Shown piece by piece: positions 54,700-62,563 of a DNA stretch of 64,000 nt. A model generated the notes under the pieces. The model was not told the DNA's origin, made no database searches, and saw only the letters and a list, made by a program, of their open reading frames with translations. A program made the position numbers and the translations under genes. Numbering within the stretch: the stretch's first letter is position 1; each line of letters opens with the position of its first letter. This DNA is from Hyphomicrobiales bacterium (GTDB lineage: Bacteria; Pseudomonadota; Alphaproteobacteria; Rhizobiales; Rhizobiaceae), in the NCBI GenBank assembly GCA_900471525.1, contig UCEZ01000013.1, positions 339,373 to 403,372 of the forward strand. Direction: 5' to 3'.

Positions 54700-54734
54700 C
54701 CACGGCACTCAATCGTTACGAGAGACAATCAAAC

Positions 54735-54823
54735 TGGTCCCTTCTTAGAAAGCGGGGACCAGGACTTGGGGAGTTTTTCGGGCCGCGGGAAGTCTTTGCA
54801 ACGCGCAAAGGCTTGAATCCCGC
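54735..54823. terminator. Two hairpins between convergent oxygenase and cysE genes
   Basis: GGTCCC (54736-54741) pairs with GGGACC (54755-54760), and the plus strand reaches GTTTTT a few bases on, so this may end the oxygenase transcript. A second, longer imperfect hairpin (54785-54823, GCGGGA...TCCCGC arms with AGTCTTTGC/GCAAAGGCTT inside) lies just past the cysE stop. Confidence 0.45.
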
Positions 54824-54832
54824 AGGCCTCGA

Positions 54833-55693
54833 TCAGATCACGTATTCGGGTTCTGTGATCGTCTGCTCCATACTGATGCCCGGCAGGTCGGAATTGGGCC
54901 TCCCGACCAATCGCGCCGGTACGCCAGCGACGGAGGTGTGAGCTGCCACGGGCGAAACGACAACGCTGCCCGCCCCGACCTTGGCACCAATCCCGACTTC
55001 GATATTGCCAAGGATCTTGGCGCCGGCGCCAATCAGCGCGCCGCGACGGATTTTCGGATGACGATCTCCGGTTTCCTTGCCCGTTCCGCCCAACGTCACG
55101 TCCTGGAGAATCGAAACTTCATCTTCGACCACCGCGGTTTCGCCGATGACGAGGCCGCTGCCATGGTCGAGCATGATCCCCTGGCCCATCCGGGCGGCCG
55201 GATGAATGTCGACGCCCAGGACCTCCGAAATGCGGCTTTGAATATGGCGAGCCATATGAACCTTGTTATGGTGCCAGAGCCAATGCGCGACTCTGTGGCC
55301 TTGCAGCGCCAGAAACCCCTTGAAGTACAGAAATGGCGTCAGAATTTCGGCGTTGCTGGGATCGCGGTCGCGAATGGCTTCGAGATCGACCTTTGCCGAT
55401 GAGACGATATGCTGATCGCTGTGAAAGACTTCACGAATAATGGAAATCAGCTCTTCCTGGTTTATGTCAGGGTTCGCCAGCTTCTGCGCGATGCGGTGTG
55501 CGAGCGCGTCGGCAAAACTCCGATGATAGAGGATGGCCAAATTCATCGAGCGGGTCAGCAGCAGGTCATTGTCGATCGCCGCGTGCGCCTCGCTGCAGAG
55601 CCTATCCCACAGGACATCGGCGCCATAGTCGGCGATCCTGATGGAACTTGCTTCACTCTTCGCAGATTTCAATCGCACCTGGTGTCCACCCAT
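54833..55693 (-). CDS. cysE: Serine O-acetyltransferase
   Basis: CysE acetylates serine to O-acetylserine, the carbon acceptor for sulfide in cysteine synthesis. The 286-residue protein has the alpha-helical N-terminal domain and a C-terminal left-handed beta-helix with I-x-x-A-x-x-G hexapeptides. The active-site H-P-A-A-R-M-G and D-H-G-S-G-L-V-I-G-E-T blocks are present. The C-terminal P-E-Y-V-I ends in Ile, as CysE tails do for CysK binding. The start at 55693 is a guess among in-frame options. It is probably a second, regulon-specific copy. Confidence 0.93.
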   Translation of the reverse strand: MGGHQVRLKSAKSEASSIRIADYGADVLWDRLCSEAHAAIDNDLLLTRSMNLAILYHRSFADALAHRIAQKLANPDINQEELISIIREVFHSDQHIVSSAKVDLEAIRDRDPSNAEILTPFLYFKGFLALQGHRVAHWLWHHNKVHMARHIQSRISEVLGVDIHPAARMGQGIMLDHGSGLVIGETAVVEDEVSILQDVTLGGTGKETGDRHPKIRRGALIGAGAKILGNIEVGIGAKVGAGSVVVSPVAAHTSVAGVPARLVGRPNSDLPGISMEQTITEPEYVI

Positions 55694-55999
55694 GGCGTTG
55701 CGGGACCAGACAGATAAGACCTGTTCGAAGAGGCGTTGTGGAGTAAAAATATTTCAAATTTCAATGATTGCCGACAATATTTCAGCGGCGTTTGCTCAGC
55801 TGCAGCGCTGAATAATCAAACCGCTCCCGACCGGCGAGGCGCGATAAAAGATCAAGCCAAGATCAGCGCCAGCGAGTTTTGCGTTGAGCACAAAATTGCA
55901 GGTTGGGATTGGACTTTGGATGAAACGTTTAATTCCGGAGCTGTTGAAGGACGCCATTCGTTGTTTGTGTTCCCGGTATCGCGCAAACTGATGACGGTT

Positions 56000-56108
56000 G
56001 AAATTCGCGATGGCCTCTCCTCCCGGTCCATCTTTTTCAACCGTTCCCCTCTGGAGGTTGATACCTTCAAAACTCAGGGTCTCTGCTTTGTTGGAGACCC
56101 TTTTTTGT
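56000..56108 (+). ncRNA. Candidate trans-acting sRNA with CUCCUCCC loop
   Basis: In the 670-bp gap between cysE and the next gene there is a strong plus-strand rho-independent terminator (56076-56106) with no plus-strand gene ahead of it. Upstream, GATGG...CCATC arms (56009-56013, 56027-56031) expose the sequence CTCCTCCC (56017-56024) in a loop. A short CCTC-TG-GAGG hairpin follows. C-rich anti-Shine-Dalgarno loops of exactly this kind mark alphaproteobacterial 'cuckoo'/alpha-r14 sRNAs. The 5' end is a guess and no promoter is certain. The rest of 55694-56363 shows no convincing coding sequence. Confidence 0.45.
56076..56106 (+). terminator. Strong rho-independent terminator
   Basis: AGGGTCTC (56076-56083) and GAGACCCT (56094-56101) form an 8-bp perfect stem with a 10-base loop, followed by a run of six T's (56101-56106). 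The T-run is on the plus strand only, so it terminates plus-strand transcripts. Confidence 0.8.
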
Positions 56109-56363
56109 TTCCATTGCATCATTTCTCCAAATCGATTCCGAGCATGGAACGCAATAGGGCTGTTATTGCTGCGTCGTCATATCGAAAGTCGTTGAGATAA
56201 GGCGAGTTGCGTGCGTGTTGTTTGCCGAGAGAGGCAATTTTCTGCAAAGGATTGGTCCTTGGCAAAAGATTTTACCTCGCCCGTCAGCTTTGGACTGCGT
56301 GACCTGTGCTTTTCCTGATTCAACTTATAGATTTTCAGATCTAAGGTGTTGCAGGAGAGTTTT

Positions 56364-56549
56364 ATGCCAGTGCAAACAGCGAACGTGGTTGACTTGCAAG
56401 CCTACCGGCAGGCGCGTGTCAAACAGAACCAGCCTTCCGTTAAGGTTCACCAGCCTTTCTCCTACGCAATGCAACCCGTTCTGATGTGGTCGCCGTATTG
56501 GGGGTTTGTTCCCATGATGGTGATGGGTAGCATGAGTCATGGCGCCTGA
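56364..56549 (+). CDS. Small protein, 61 residues, with Met/aromatic-rich tail
   Basis: Unrecognised function. The first half is polar (V-V-D-L-Q-A-Y-R-Q-A-R-V-K). The second half is Met- and aromatic-rich (M-Q-P-V-L-M-W-S-P-Y-W-G-F-V-P-M-M-V-M-G), with seven Met in its last 26 residues. CAGGAGAG precedes ATG 56364 at good spacing. Its stop overlaps the start of the XRE-cupin gene by 11 bases, so the two are translationally coupled. AT-rich sequence around 56325-56345 (TTATAGATTTTCAGATCTAA) could be a degenerate sulfur box. It may be a membrane-associated or sensor peptide for the regulator. Confidence 0.65.
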   Translation: MPVQTANVVDLQAYRQARVKQNQPSVKVHQPFSYAMQPVLMWSPYWGFVPMMVMGSMSHGA

Positions 56550-57162
56550 CGCGGTGCTGCAACTGAATGACGGTTTCAAACCGGATACGATCGATGATAT
56601 TTCCGCCCTGACCGGTAGGAACCTGCGGCGTCTGAGAACAAGACGCGGCTTTTCCCTTGATCGGCTGGCAAAGATTTCGGGCGTCAGCCGCGCCATGCTG
56701 GGTCAGATTGAAACCGGCAAAAGCAGCCCGACCATCAGCATCCTCTCCAAAATCGCTTTTGCACTTGATGTCCCCTGTGGTTCACTGATTGCCGAGCGAA
56801 CAGAAGCAGCAATTACGACGGTCACCCGCGCAAAATCGAAAATCCTCTCTTCCTCCGAAGGCCGATTTCAGACCCGCGCATTGTTTCCGTTCGACAGCGA
56901 CCGGAAGGTCGAATTCTATGAATTGCGGATTGCGCCGCATCATGCCGAAAGCGCCGATGCTCACCAGCATGGAACCGTGGAAAACCTTGTTGTTGCGCAA
57001 GGGACTGTTGAAATCATTGCCGGGAAACAGCCGCCTCATATTCTTGGCGAAGGCGATGCGATCGTGTTCGACGCGGATGTACCCCACACCTATCGCAATA
57101 TGACCGGCATAGAGGCGGTTCTCTATCTCGTGACCACCTATCTGGAAGAAATTCGCGTCTGA
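56539..57162 (+). CDS. XRE-cupin transcriptional regulator, SutR-like
   Basis: A 207-residue regulator. The N-terminal Cro/C1 HTH covers about residues 27-85 (L-R-R-L-R-T-R-R-G-F-S-L-D-R-L-A, then G-V-S-R-A-M-L-G-Q-I-E-T-G-K-S-S-P). The C-terminal cupin (about 115-195) contains E-N-L-V-V-A-Q-G-T-V-E and D-A-D-V-P-H-T-Y-R-N. E. coli SutR (YdcN) has the same two-domain layout and controls sulfur-utilisation genes, which fits the surroundings. It is coupled to the 61-residue gene and convergent with the Met-rich gene. Confidence 0.88.
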   Translation: MAPDAVLQLNDGFKPDTIDDISALTGRNLRRLRTRRGFSLDRLAKISGVSRAMLGQIETGKSSPTISILSKIAFALDVPCGSLIAERTEAAITTVTRAKSKILSSSEGRFQTRALFPFDSDRKVEFYELRIAPHHAESADAHQHGTVENLVVAQGTVEIIAGKQPPHILGEGDAIVFDADVPHTYRNMTGIEAVLYLVTTYLEEIRV

Positions 57163-57184
57163 TCCCCATCAGTGGACAACAGAA

Positions 57185-57206
57185 AGGCCCCCGTCACCGG
57201 AGGCCT
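57185..57206. terminator. Bidirectional hairpin between regulator and Met-rich gene
   Basis: AGGCCCCCG (57185-57193) pairs with CGGAGGCCT (57198-57206) with one mismatch and a 4-base loop. It lies in the 74-bp gap between the convergent stops at 57162 and 57237. No T-run is present on the plus side; it is a probable weak two-way terminator. Confidence 0.5.
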
Positions 57207-57236
57207 CGCGTCATTGACTGGCGATGGTCGAGGCGA

Positions 57237-57608
57237 TCAAGCCGCCATCGTGCAGCACATCATCATGCCGCCGCACATCATCATCATTGGCATGCCGCCG
57301 GACATCATCGACATCATGCGCTTGCAGCATTCCATGAACATGTCCTTATCCATGCCTTCCATCGGCATCATTTCGCAGGTCATGCCATCGGCAGTCATCT
57401 TGCAGGTCATGGTGCACATCATCATCGGCATACCCATGCCGCCCATCATCGGCATCATCATGCCGTTCATCATGGGCATTCCGCCCATCATTGGCATCAT
57501 GCCGTTCATCATCATCGGGTTCATGCCGGCCATCATGGGGTTCATCATGCCACCCATCATCGGCATCATGTTGTTCATCATCGGCATCATGTTCATGGCG
57601 GGGTTCAT
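57237..57608 (-). CDS. Extremely Met/Cys-rich low-complexity protein, 123 residues
   Basis: I know of no family for this protein. It has 57 Met and 8 Cys in 123 residues (about 53% sulfur amino acids). Residues 1-64 consist only of Met, Asn, Pro, Gly and Ala in loose repeats such as M-M-P-M-M-G-G-M and M-M-N-G-M-M. Residues 65-105 carry all the charges and Cys65, 69, 78, 94 and 95; Cys112, 118 and 119 are in the tail. There is no signal peptide, so it is probably cytoplasmic. CTTGGAGAGAG precedes the ATG, an excellent RBS. Its promoter shows no exact sulfur box. Possible roles: Met/Cys store, redox-responsive condensate, oxidant sink or Cu(I) binder. Confidence 0.7.
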   Translation of the reverse strand: MNPAMNMMPMMNNMMPMMGGMMNPMMAGMNPMMMNGMMPMMGGMPMMNGMMMPMMGGMGMPMMMCTMTCKMTADGMTCEMMPMEGMDKDMFMECCKRMMSMMSGGMPMMMMCGGMMMCCTMAA

Positions 57609-58163
57609 CGTCTCTCTCCAAGTTCTCTTAAAGGCGTTTCAAGTATTGATGATTTTGGAGATAGATCGCCTAAAATTGACTATCAATGCGAAAAATCATC
57701 CTAAATTCTTTTCCTCCAATAGAATGGAATGCACGTCTACCAAACAAACAGGAATGAATGATATGCTGGAAAAAACTCTGTTTTAACGGAAATCAGCGCC
57801 GCGTCCTGCCGGCCAGACAGATCAAGCCTGCGATATTGCCGCTGATCAGCCTCTGTATTTGCGAGGGCAGATTTCCGCAGGTTCCGAAAAACGCGAGAGT
57901 GGCAGCTTCGCCACCTTCCCGAAAGCTTGTCGGTCATGATCGAGATGAATGCCGATCATTGGCGACAAGCAGCCGTCATCGCGATATCGGGGGGGCGGAA
58001 AAATTCCCCAATCCTCTTGGAATTAGAGATTCGTTTTCTAAAATCCGGTCCGGAAACGCGCAAAATTAATCTACTAAATTTATGAATTTAATGCGTAATA
58101 AATAGACGTTCTAAAATTCAACGCTGCCGCGGAAATTACGCATTTTCCCCAATGGAGACATCT
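57609..58163 (+). other. Divergent promoter region of Met-rich gene and peptide-type ABC operon
   Basis: A 555-bp gap with no convincing gene. It is AT-rich next to the Met-rich gene (57609-57780) and again at 58020-58125. A degenerate sulfur box, TCTACTAAATTTATGAA, is at 58070-58086, 77 bp before the binding-protein ATG. GTGGC-AGCTTC-GCCAC (57898-57913) is a small hairpin of unknown meaning. Confidence 0.5.
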
Positions 58164-59726
58164 ATGACATTGAACATCACCCGGCGCCAAGCGCTCCTCG
58201 GCGGCGCATCGATTGCGGCGGTCGTGGCGCTCGGCGGTGTCCACCCCGCATTTGCAGGTGCAGACCGCACGAAGATCGTCGTGCGCGTCGATAAAGATCT
58301 TGTGAACCTGGACCCGGCAAACCGTTCCGGTCCGGTCGATCTCAATGTGATCTGGTCTGTGCAGCAGGGCCTGATCTCCTTCAAGCCGGGCTCAACCGAT
58401 TGGGAACTGGACGCCGCCGAAGAGCTCGTACAGGTCAGCGACAAGGAAATCCGCTTCAAACTCCGTTCGGGGCTGACATTCACCGGCGGATACGGCGAGC
58501 TGACGGCGGAGGATGTGAAGTTCTCCTTCGAGCGCTTCATCAAACCTGACGCCGAAGGCAAGCCGGTGACCTATGCCAAGGACTGGGCAGCGCTCGACCA
58601 TGTAGAAGTGACTGGCCCGCTTGAAGGTCGCATTCTTCTCAAGAACCCGGCCCCGGCCCTCTATTCGATCGCGCTCGCCGATGGATCGGGGCGGATCGTC
58701 TCGAAAAAGGCATTTGAAAAACTCGGCAAGGACTTTGCCACCACGCTGATCGGCAGCGGCCCGTACATCTTGAAGGAATGGACTCCGCGTGAGCAGTTCG
58801 TTCTGGAAATCAACCCCGACTACAAGGGGCCGATAAAGCCGCATTTCCAGCAGATCGTCGGCAAGCCGATCTCCGAACTGCGTACGGCGGAAATCGCCTT
58901 CAGCTCGAACGAAATCGATTTCACCGCAATCGACCCTGAAAACGGCAAGGCCATTTCCGGGTCGGCGGATTCAAGCGTCACCCAGGTGCCGGCCATCGAC
59001 TACGTCTGGTTCGGCCCGAATATCGAAAAGGCCCCCTTCGACGACGTGCGCGTCCGCAAGGCGCTGCGTCTGGCGGTCGATATCGACGGCATCCTGCAAG
59101 GCGCCTACTCCGGTCTCTATCCGCGTGCCAATTCGCTTCTCGCCCCGCAATTGCTCGGCTACTGGAAGGATGCGCCGGTTTATCAGCGCGACCTAGATGA
59201 AGCGAGGAAACTGTTGGAAGAGGCCGGACATACCGATGGCTTCAAGACAAAGTTGACGATCGAGGCGAATGCCCGATACGAAGCGATTGCCCAGATCATC
59301 CAGGCCAATCTGGCCGATGTCGGTATCGCGGTTGAAATCGAATCCCTGGAATCCGCCGCCTATTGGGCGCTGGGTGAGAACGATGCCAGCAAGGATCTCG
59401 AGCTGTCATTGATCAAATACAACGGCAAGTTCGATCCGAGTTTCCAGACACAGTGGTTTACCTCCGAACAGGTTGGCCAGTGGAACTGGCAGCGCTGGAA
59501 GAACGTCGATTTCGATGCGCTTCACGCAAAGGGCGCAACGACGGTGGATCCCGAAGAACGCGCCAAGATTTATGTCGAGGCCCAGAAGCTGCTTGATGAA
59601 TCTGCAGCGTTCATCTGGATCACGCATAACATCAACGCTTTTGCATCGCGCAAATGGCTGAAGCCCGGCGTCCTGCCGAATGGCAACAACTGGCTGTACA
59701 CCGCCTTCAGCGAGGTCACCGCATAA
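58164..59726 (+). CDS. Peptide/nickel-type ABC binding protein with Tat-like signal
   Basis: A 520-residue SBP_bac_5 protein. The signal carries twin arginines (I-T-R-R-Q-A-L-L-G-G) and a hydrophobic stretch, suggesting export by Tat or a typical rhizobial signal, cleaved after A-F-A. The fold shows L-D-P-A-N-R-S-G-P near the start and E-D-V-K-F-S-F-E-R, as in OppA/DppA relatives. ATG 58164 has GGAGA upstream; ATG 58152 is less likely. First of a complete five-gene importer. Given the surroundings, a sulfur-containing peptide or glutathione-like substrate is plausible but unproved. Confidence 0.88.
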   Translation: MTLNITRRQALLGGASIAAVVALGGVHPAFAGADRTKIVVRVDKDLVNLDPANRSGPVDLNVIWSVQQGLISFKPGSTDWELDAAEELVQVSDKEIRFKLRSGLTFTGGYGELTAEDVKFSFERFIKPDAEGKPVTYAKDWAALDHVEVTGPLEGRILLKNPAPALYSIALADGSGRIVSKKAFEKLGKDFATTLIGSGPYILKEWTPREQFVLEINPDYKGPIKPHFQQIVGKPISELRTAEIAFSSNEIDFTAIDPENGKAISGSADSSVTQVPAIDYVWFGPNIEKAPFDDVRVRKALRLAVDIDGILQGAYSGLYPRANSLLAPQLLGYWKDAPVYQRDLDEARKLLEEAGHTDGFKTKLTIEANARYEAIAQIIQANLADVGIAVEIESLESAAYWALGENDASKDLELSLIKYNGKFDPSFQTQWFTSEQVGQWNWQRWKNVDFDALHAKGATTVDPEERAKIYVEAQKLLDESAAFIWITHNINAFASRKWLKPGVLPNGNNWLYTAFSEVTA

Positions 59727-59763
59727 GGGCTGAGATTGAATTGCAGACGAACGGTCGAAGACC

Positions 59764-60750
59764 GTGCTGAGAAGCCATAGCTTTTACATCTATCTCGGTT
59801 TCAAACTGGCGACGGCTCTTCTGGCCGTCGCCGGCGCGGTTGTTTTGTTGCTGGCTCTCACCCGCTTCATTCCCGGTGATCCGGCGACCGTCATCCTTGG
59901 TTCGCGGGCAACGCCCGAAGCGGTCGCGATCCTCAATGCACGCATGGGCTTCGACAAGCCGCTTGCGGAGCAGGCCATTACATTCTTTGCCCGGCTTTTT
60001 AGCGGTGACCTTGGCGAGGATGTTTTCAACGGCAGGCCCGTCCTCACGCTCGTGGTCACCGCTTTGCCCAACACGGCAGCTCTTGCCGTCTCCGCAATCC
60101 TGCTTGCCATCGTGATCGGCGTGCCGCTGGCCCTCCTTTCTGCCAATTGTCCAGGCGGCAAAGGCGACAGGTTGATTGCGTTCGTCAGCGTAGGCTTCAT
60201 TTCCACCCCAAGTTTCGTGGTATCGGTTTTCCTGCTCCTGTTTTTCGCAGTCTCGTTGCGGTTGTTCCCGGTGCTGGGGGCCGGAGACAGCGGCAATTTC
60301 GCAGATCAACTCTGGCATCTCGTGCTTCCGTCGGCTGCACTGGCCTTGGGATGGATCGGCTACGTCGCCCGCCTCCTGCGCTCGTCGCTGCTGGAGGTTC
60401 TGGGTGAAAGCCATATCAGGACATTGCGCGCCTACGGCGTCAGCGAGACCAAGATCTTGCTGAAATACGCGCTTAAACCCGCGATCATTCCGACCATCGC
60501 CATCCTCGGAATGGGCTTCGGCGAATTGCTCGGCGGCGCGGTCTTCGCCGAGGTCATCTTCAACCGGCCCGGTCTTGGCTCGCTGATCTATGACGCCATC
60601 CGCACGCGCAACTATCCGCTCGTCCAGGGCAGTGTCTTCGTCATCGTCCTGCTCTACGTGCTGACAAATCTGGCAGCCGACCTGCTCCAGACCTTTCTCG
60701 ATCCACGCGAGCGCAGCCGCCTGACATCCGGATCAGGGGACGGCAGATGA
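59764..60750 (+). CDS. Peptide-type ABC permease (DppB/OppB-like)
   Basis: A 328-residue permease starting at GTG 59764. OppB-type traits are F-I-P-G-D-P-A near residue 37, M-G-F-D-K-P-L-A-E-Q, and the long loop with R-A-Y-G-V-S-E-T-K-I-L-L-K-Y-A-L-K-P. The C-terminus shows A-E-V-I-F-N-R-P-G-L-G. Its stop overlaps the next start (ATGA). The 37-bp gap after the binding-protein gene shows a poor RBS, so translation may be weak. Confidence 0.88.
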   Translation: MLRSHSFYIYLGFKLATALLAVAGAVVLLLALTRFIPGDPATVILGSRATPEAVAILNARMGFDKPLAEQAITFFARLFSGDLGEDVFNGRPVLTLVVTALPNTAALAVSAILLAIVIGVPLALLSANCPGGKGDRLIAFVSVGFISTPSFVVSVFLLLFFAVSLRLFPVLGAGDSGNFADQLWHLVLPSAALALGWIGYVARLLRSSLLEVLGESHIRTLRAYGVSETKILLKYALKPAIIPTIAILGMGFGELLGGAVFAEVIFNRPGLGSLIYDAIRTRNYPLVQGSVFVIVLLYVLTNLAADLLQTFLDPRERSRLTSGSGDGR

Positions 60751-61589
60751 CAATTGTCTCCGCAATGCGTGAAGTCTCAAGACGGCCGGGTGGTACGTTC
60801 AGCCTGGTCGCCGTGGCGCTCATCCTGATCGTGGCAATCGCAGCACCGCTCATCTCTCCCTATGCGCCGAATGCAATTGCACCCGCAAACCGGCTTATGG
60901 CGCCAAGCCTCGATCACCTGTTCGGCACCGACCATCTCGGCCGTGACCTGCTGAGCCGGTTGATTTTCGGCTCACGCGTCGCGCTTGGCGTTTCGCTGTC
61001 AGTTATCGCAATATCGCTGACGGCGGGGATCGCGCTCGGGATAACCGCCGCCTTGTCACCGCGTCCGCTCGACCTTCTCATTCTGGGCATCTTCGACATC
61101 GTCACGTCTTTTCCGAGCGTTGTCCTGGCGCTGGCCCTTGTCGCGGTGTTTGGACCAGGATTGAGCAACATCATCCTGCTGGTCAGCATCGTCTTCATTC
61201 CGCATTTCGGCCGCGTTGCCCGCGCACAGGCAATCGCAATCCGCAACAGCCCCTTCATCGAAGCCGAGAAAGTTCTCGGAGCGGAGCGTTGGCGCATTAT
61301 CCTGCATCACGTCACGCCAAACATTATCGGTCCGATCTTCGTTCTTGCCTGCATGGATATCCCCGTCGTCATTACCATCGAAGCCGGGCTGAGCTTTCTC
61401 GGCCTGGGCGTGCGTCCGCCCCTGGCGAGTTGGGGCAACCTGCTGAACGACGGCTATACCTATCTCGACCAGTCGATCTGGCCATCGGTCTTTTCAGGGC
61501 TGGCGCTGATCGTCGCGACGCTCGGCTTCTCGCTTCTGGGCGAGGCTTTGCGCGACACATTCGACCCGAAGCTGAGGAGAGGCCCATGA
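60747..61589 (+). CDS. Peptide-type ABC permease (DppC/OppC-like)
   Basis: A 280-residue permease. Typical are F-G-T-D-H-L-G-R-D-L-L-S-R near residue 60, A-E-K-V-L-G-A-E-R-W-R-I-I-L-H-H-V in the cytoplasmic loop and E-A-G-L-S-F-L-G-L-G-V-R-P-P near the end. Both ends overlap neighbouring genes by four bases, showing tight translational coupling. Confidence 0.9.
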   Translation: MTIVSAMREVSRRPGGTFSLVAVALILIVAIAAPLISPYAPNAIAPANRLMAPSLDHLFGTDHLGRDLLSRLIFGSRVALGVSLSVIAISLTAGIALGITAALSPRPLDLLILGIFDIVTSFPSVVLALALVAVFGPGLSNIILLVSIVFIPHFGRVARAQAIAIRNSPFIEAEKVLGAERWRIILHHVTPNIIGPIFVLACMDIPVVITIEAGLSFLGLGVRPPLASWGNLLNDGYTYLDQSIWPSVFSGLALIVATLGFSLLGEALRDTFDPKLRRGP

Positions 61590-62563
61590 CGCCCTCCCTC
61601 CTGTCGATCCGCAATCTCGACGTTTCCTATCCCACAAGTCGTGGGCACGCCCGTATTCTCATCGGGGTCGATCTAGACATCGCGCGTGGCACGTCTGTCG
61701 GCCTCGTGGGGGAAAGCGGCAGCGGCAAGTCGACCTTGGCATTGGCATTGCTGGGTCTGCTACCCGAGAATGCCGAAATTGACGCGCAAGATGCGATGTT
61801 CGATAGCTGTCCGGACGCCCTGTCGCCGGCAACAGCTCAGCGCCTGCGCGGCAGCGACATAGCCATGATCTTCCAGGACCCCATGACGGCGCTCAATCCG
61901 CTGTTTACCATCGGGACCCACCTGGTCGACATTCAGCGCAGGAAATTTCCGCATGCAAGCCAGGCCGATCTCTGGGCGCGTGGCGAACGGATGCTGGTCC
62001 GCGTCGGCGTTTCTGATGCCGGCAACCGCATGCGGCGGTATCCGCACGAATTCTCAGGCGGTATGCGGCAGCGGGTGGTCATCGCCATGGCGCTGCTTGT
62101 CGAGCCGAAACTCCTGATCGCGGATGAGCCGACAACGGCGCTCGACGCAACGATCGAGGCGCAGGTCGTCGACATTCTGCGTGATCTGCGTTCGGAGCTT
62201 TCGGCCGCTCTGCTCGTTGTCAGCCACAGCTTCGGCCTGATCGCCGAACTGTGCGACACGGTGATCGTGATGTATGCGGGGACCATCGTCGAGACGGGTC
62301 CGGTGAACGTGGTGTTGCATGATCCCCGCCACCCCTATGCACAGGCGCTGCTGGCCTGCGAGATCGAGCCGCTGTCGTCCATTGAAGCTGCCGAACCATT
62401 GGTGACCATCCCCGGCACCGTACCGGATCCCGCGAACCGGCCGGTGGGCTGCGTCTTCGCCGCCCGATGTCCCGCCCGGCACGACCGCTGCATCGAGCCG
62501 CCGCCCTTGGTATCACAAGGACAGGGCAGAAGCTTTTCCTGCTGGCTCGGAGTATCCCTATGA
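61586..62563 (+). CDS. Peptide-type ABC ATPase (DppD-like)
   Basis: A 325-residue ATPase: Walker A G-E-S-G-S-G-K-S-T, signature F-S-G-G-M-R-Q-R-V, Walker B L-L-I-A-D-E-P-T-T-A-L-D. The C-terminal extension has the Cys-containing G-C-V-F-A-A-R-C-P motif of oligopeptide ATPases. The ATG overlaps the permease stop; a long in-frame open stretch upstream is antisense noise. Partner of the DppF-like protein that follows. Confidence 0.9.
   Translation: MTPSLLSIRNLDVSYPTSRGHARILIGVDLDIARGTSVGLVGESGSGKSTLALALLGLLPENAEIDAQDAMFDSCPDALSPATAQRLRGSDIAMIFQDPMTALNPLFTIGTHLVDIQRRKFPHASQADLWARGERMLVRVGVSDAGNRMRRYPHEFSGGMRQRVVIAMALLVEPKLLIADEPTTALDATIEAQVVDILRDLRSELSAALLVVSHSFGLIAELCDTVIVMYAGTIVETGPVNVVLHDPRHPYAQALLACEIEPLSSIEAAEPLVTIPGTVPDPANRPVGCVFAARCPARHDRCIEPPPLVSQGQGRSFSCWLGVSL

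Noticed and set aside
55736-56200. 154-codon plus-strand frame between cysE and the 61-residue gene
   Set aside because: A strong terminator with six T's sits inside it at 56076-56106, there is no RBS, and the composition is not like a protein of this genome.
57237-57608. Possible CRISPR or tandem-repeat array
   Set aside because: The repetition is at codon level (Met, Gly, Asn, Pro) with irregular units. No constant repeat and spacer lengths and no cas genes are nearby.
57172-57786. 204-codon plus-strand frame opposite the Met-rich gene, rich in Ile, Gly and Pro
   Set aside because: It mirrors the repetitive ATG/GGC codons of the minus strand. It begins with a GTG lacking an RBS and runs through the Met-rich gene's promoter. 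The minus frame has a good RBS and a charged, Cys-containing segment that looks like real protein. Not fully excluded.
57758-58069. 103-codon plus-strand frame in the promoter gap
   Set aside because: No RBS, no recognisable motif, and unusual composition for the genome; treated as intergenic.
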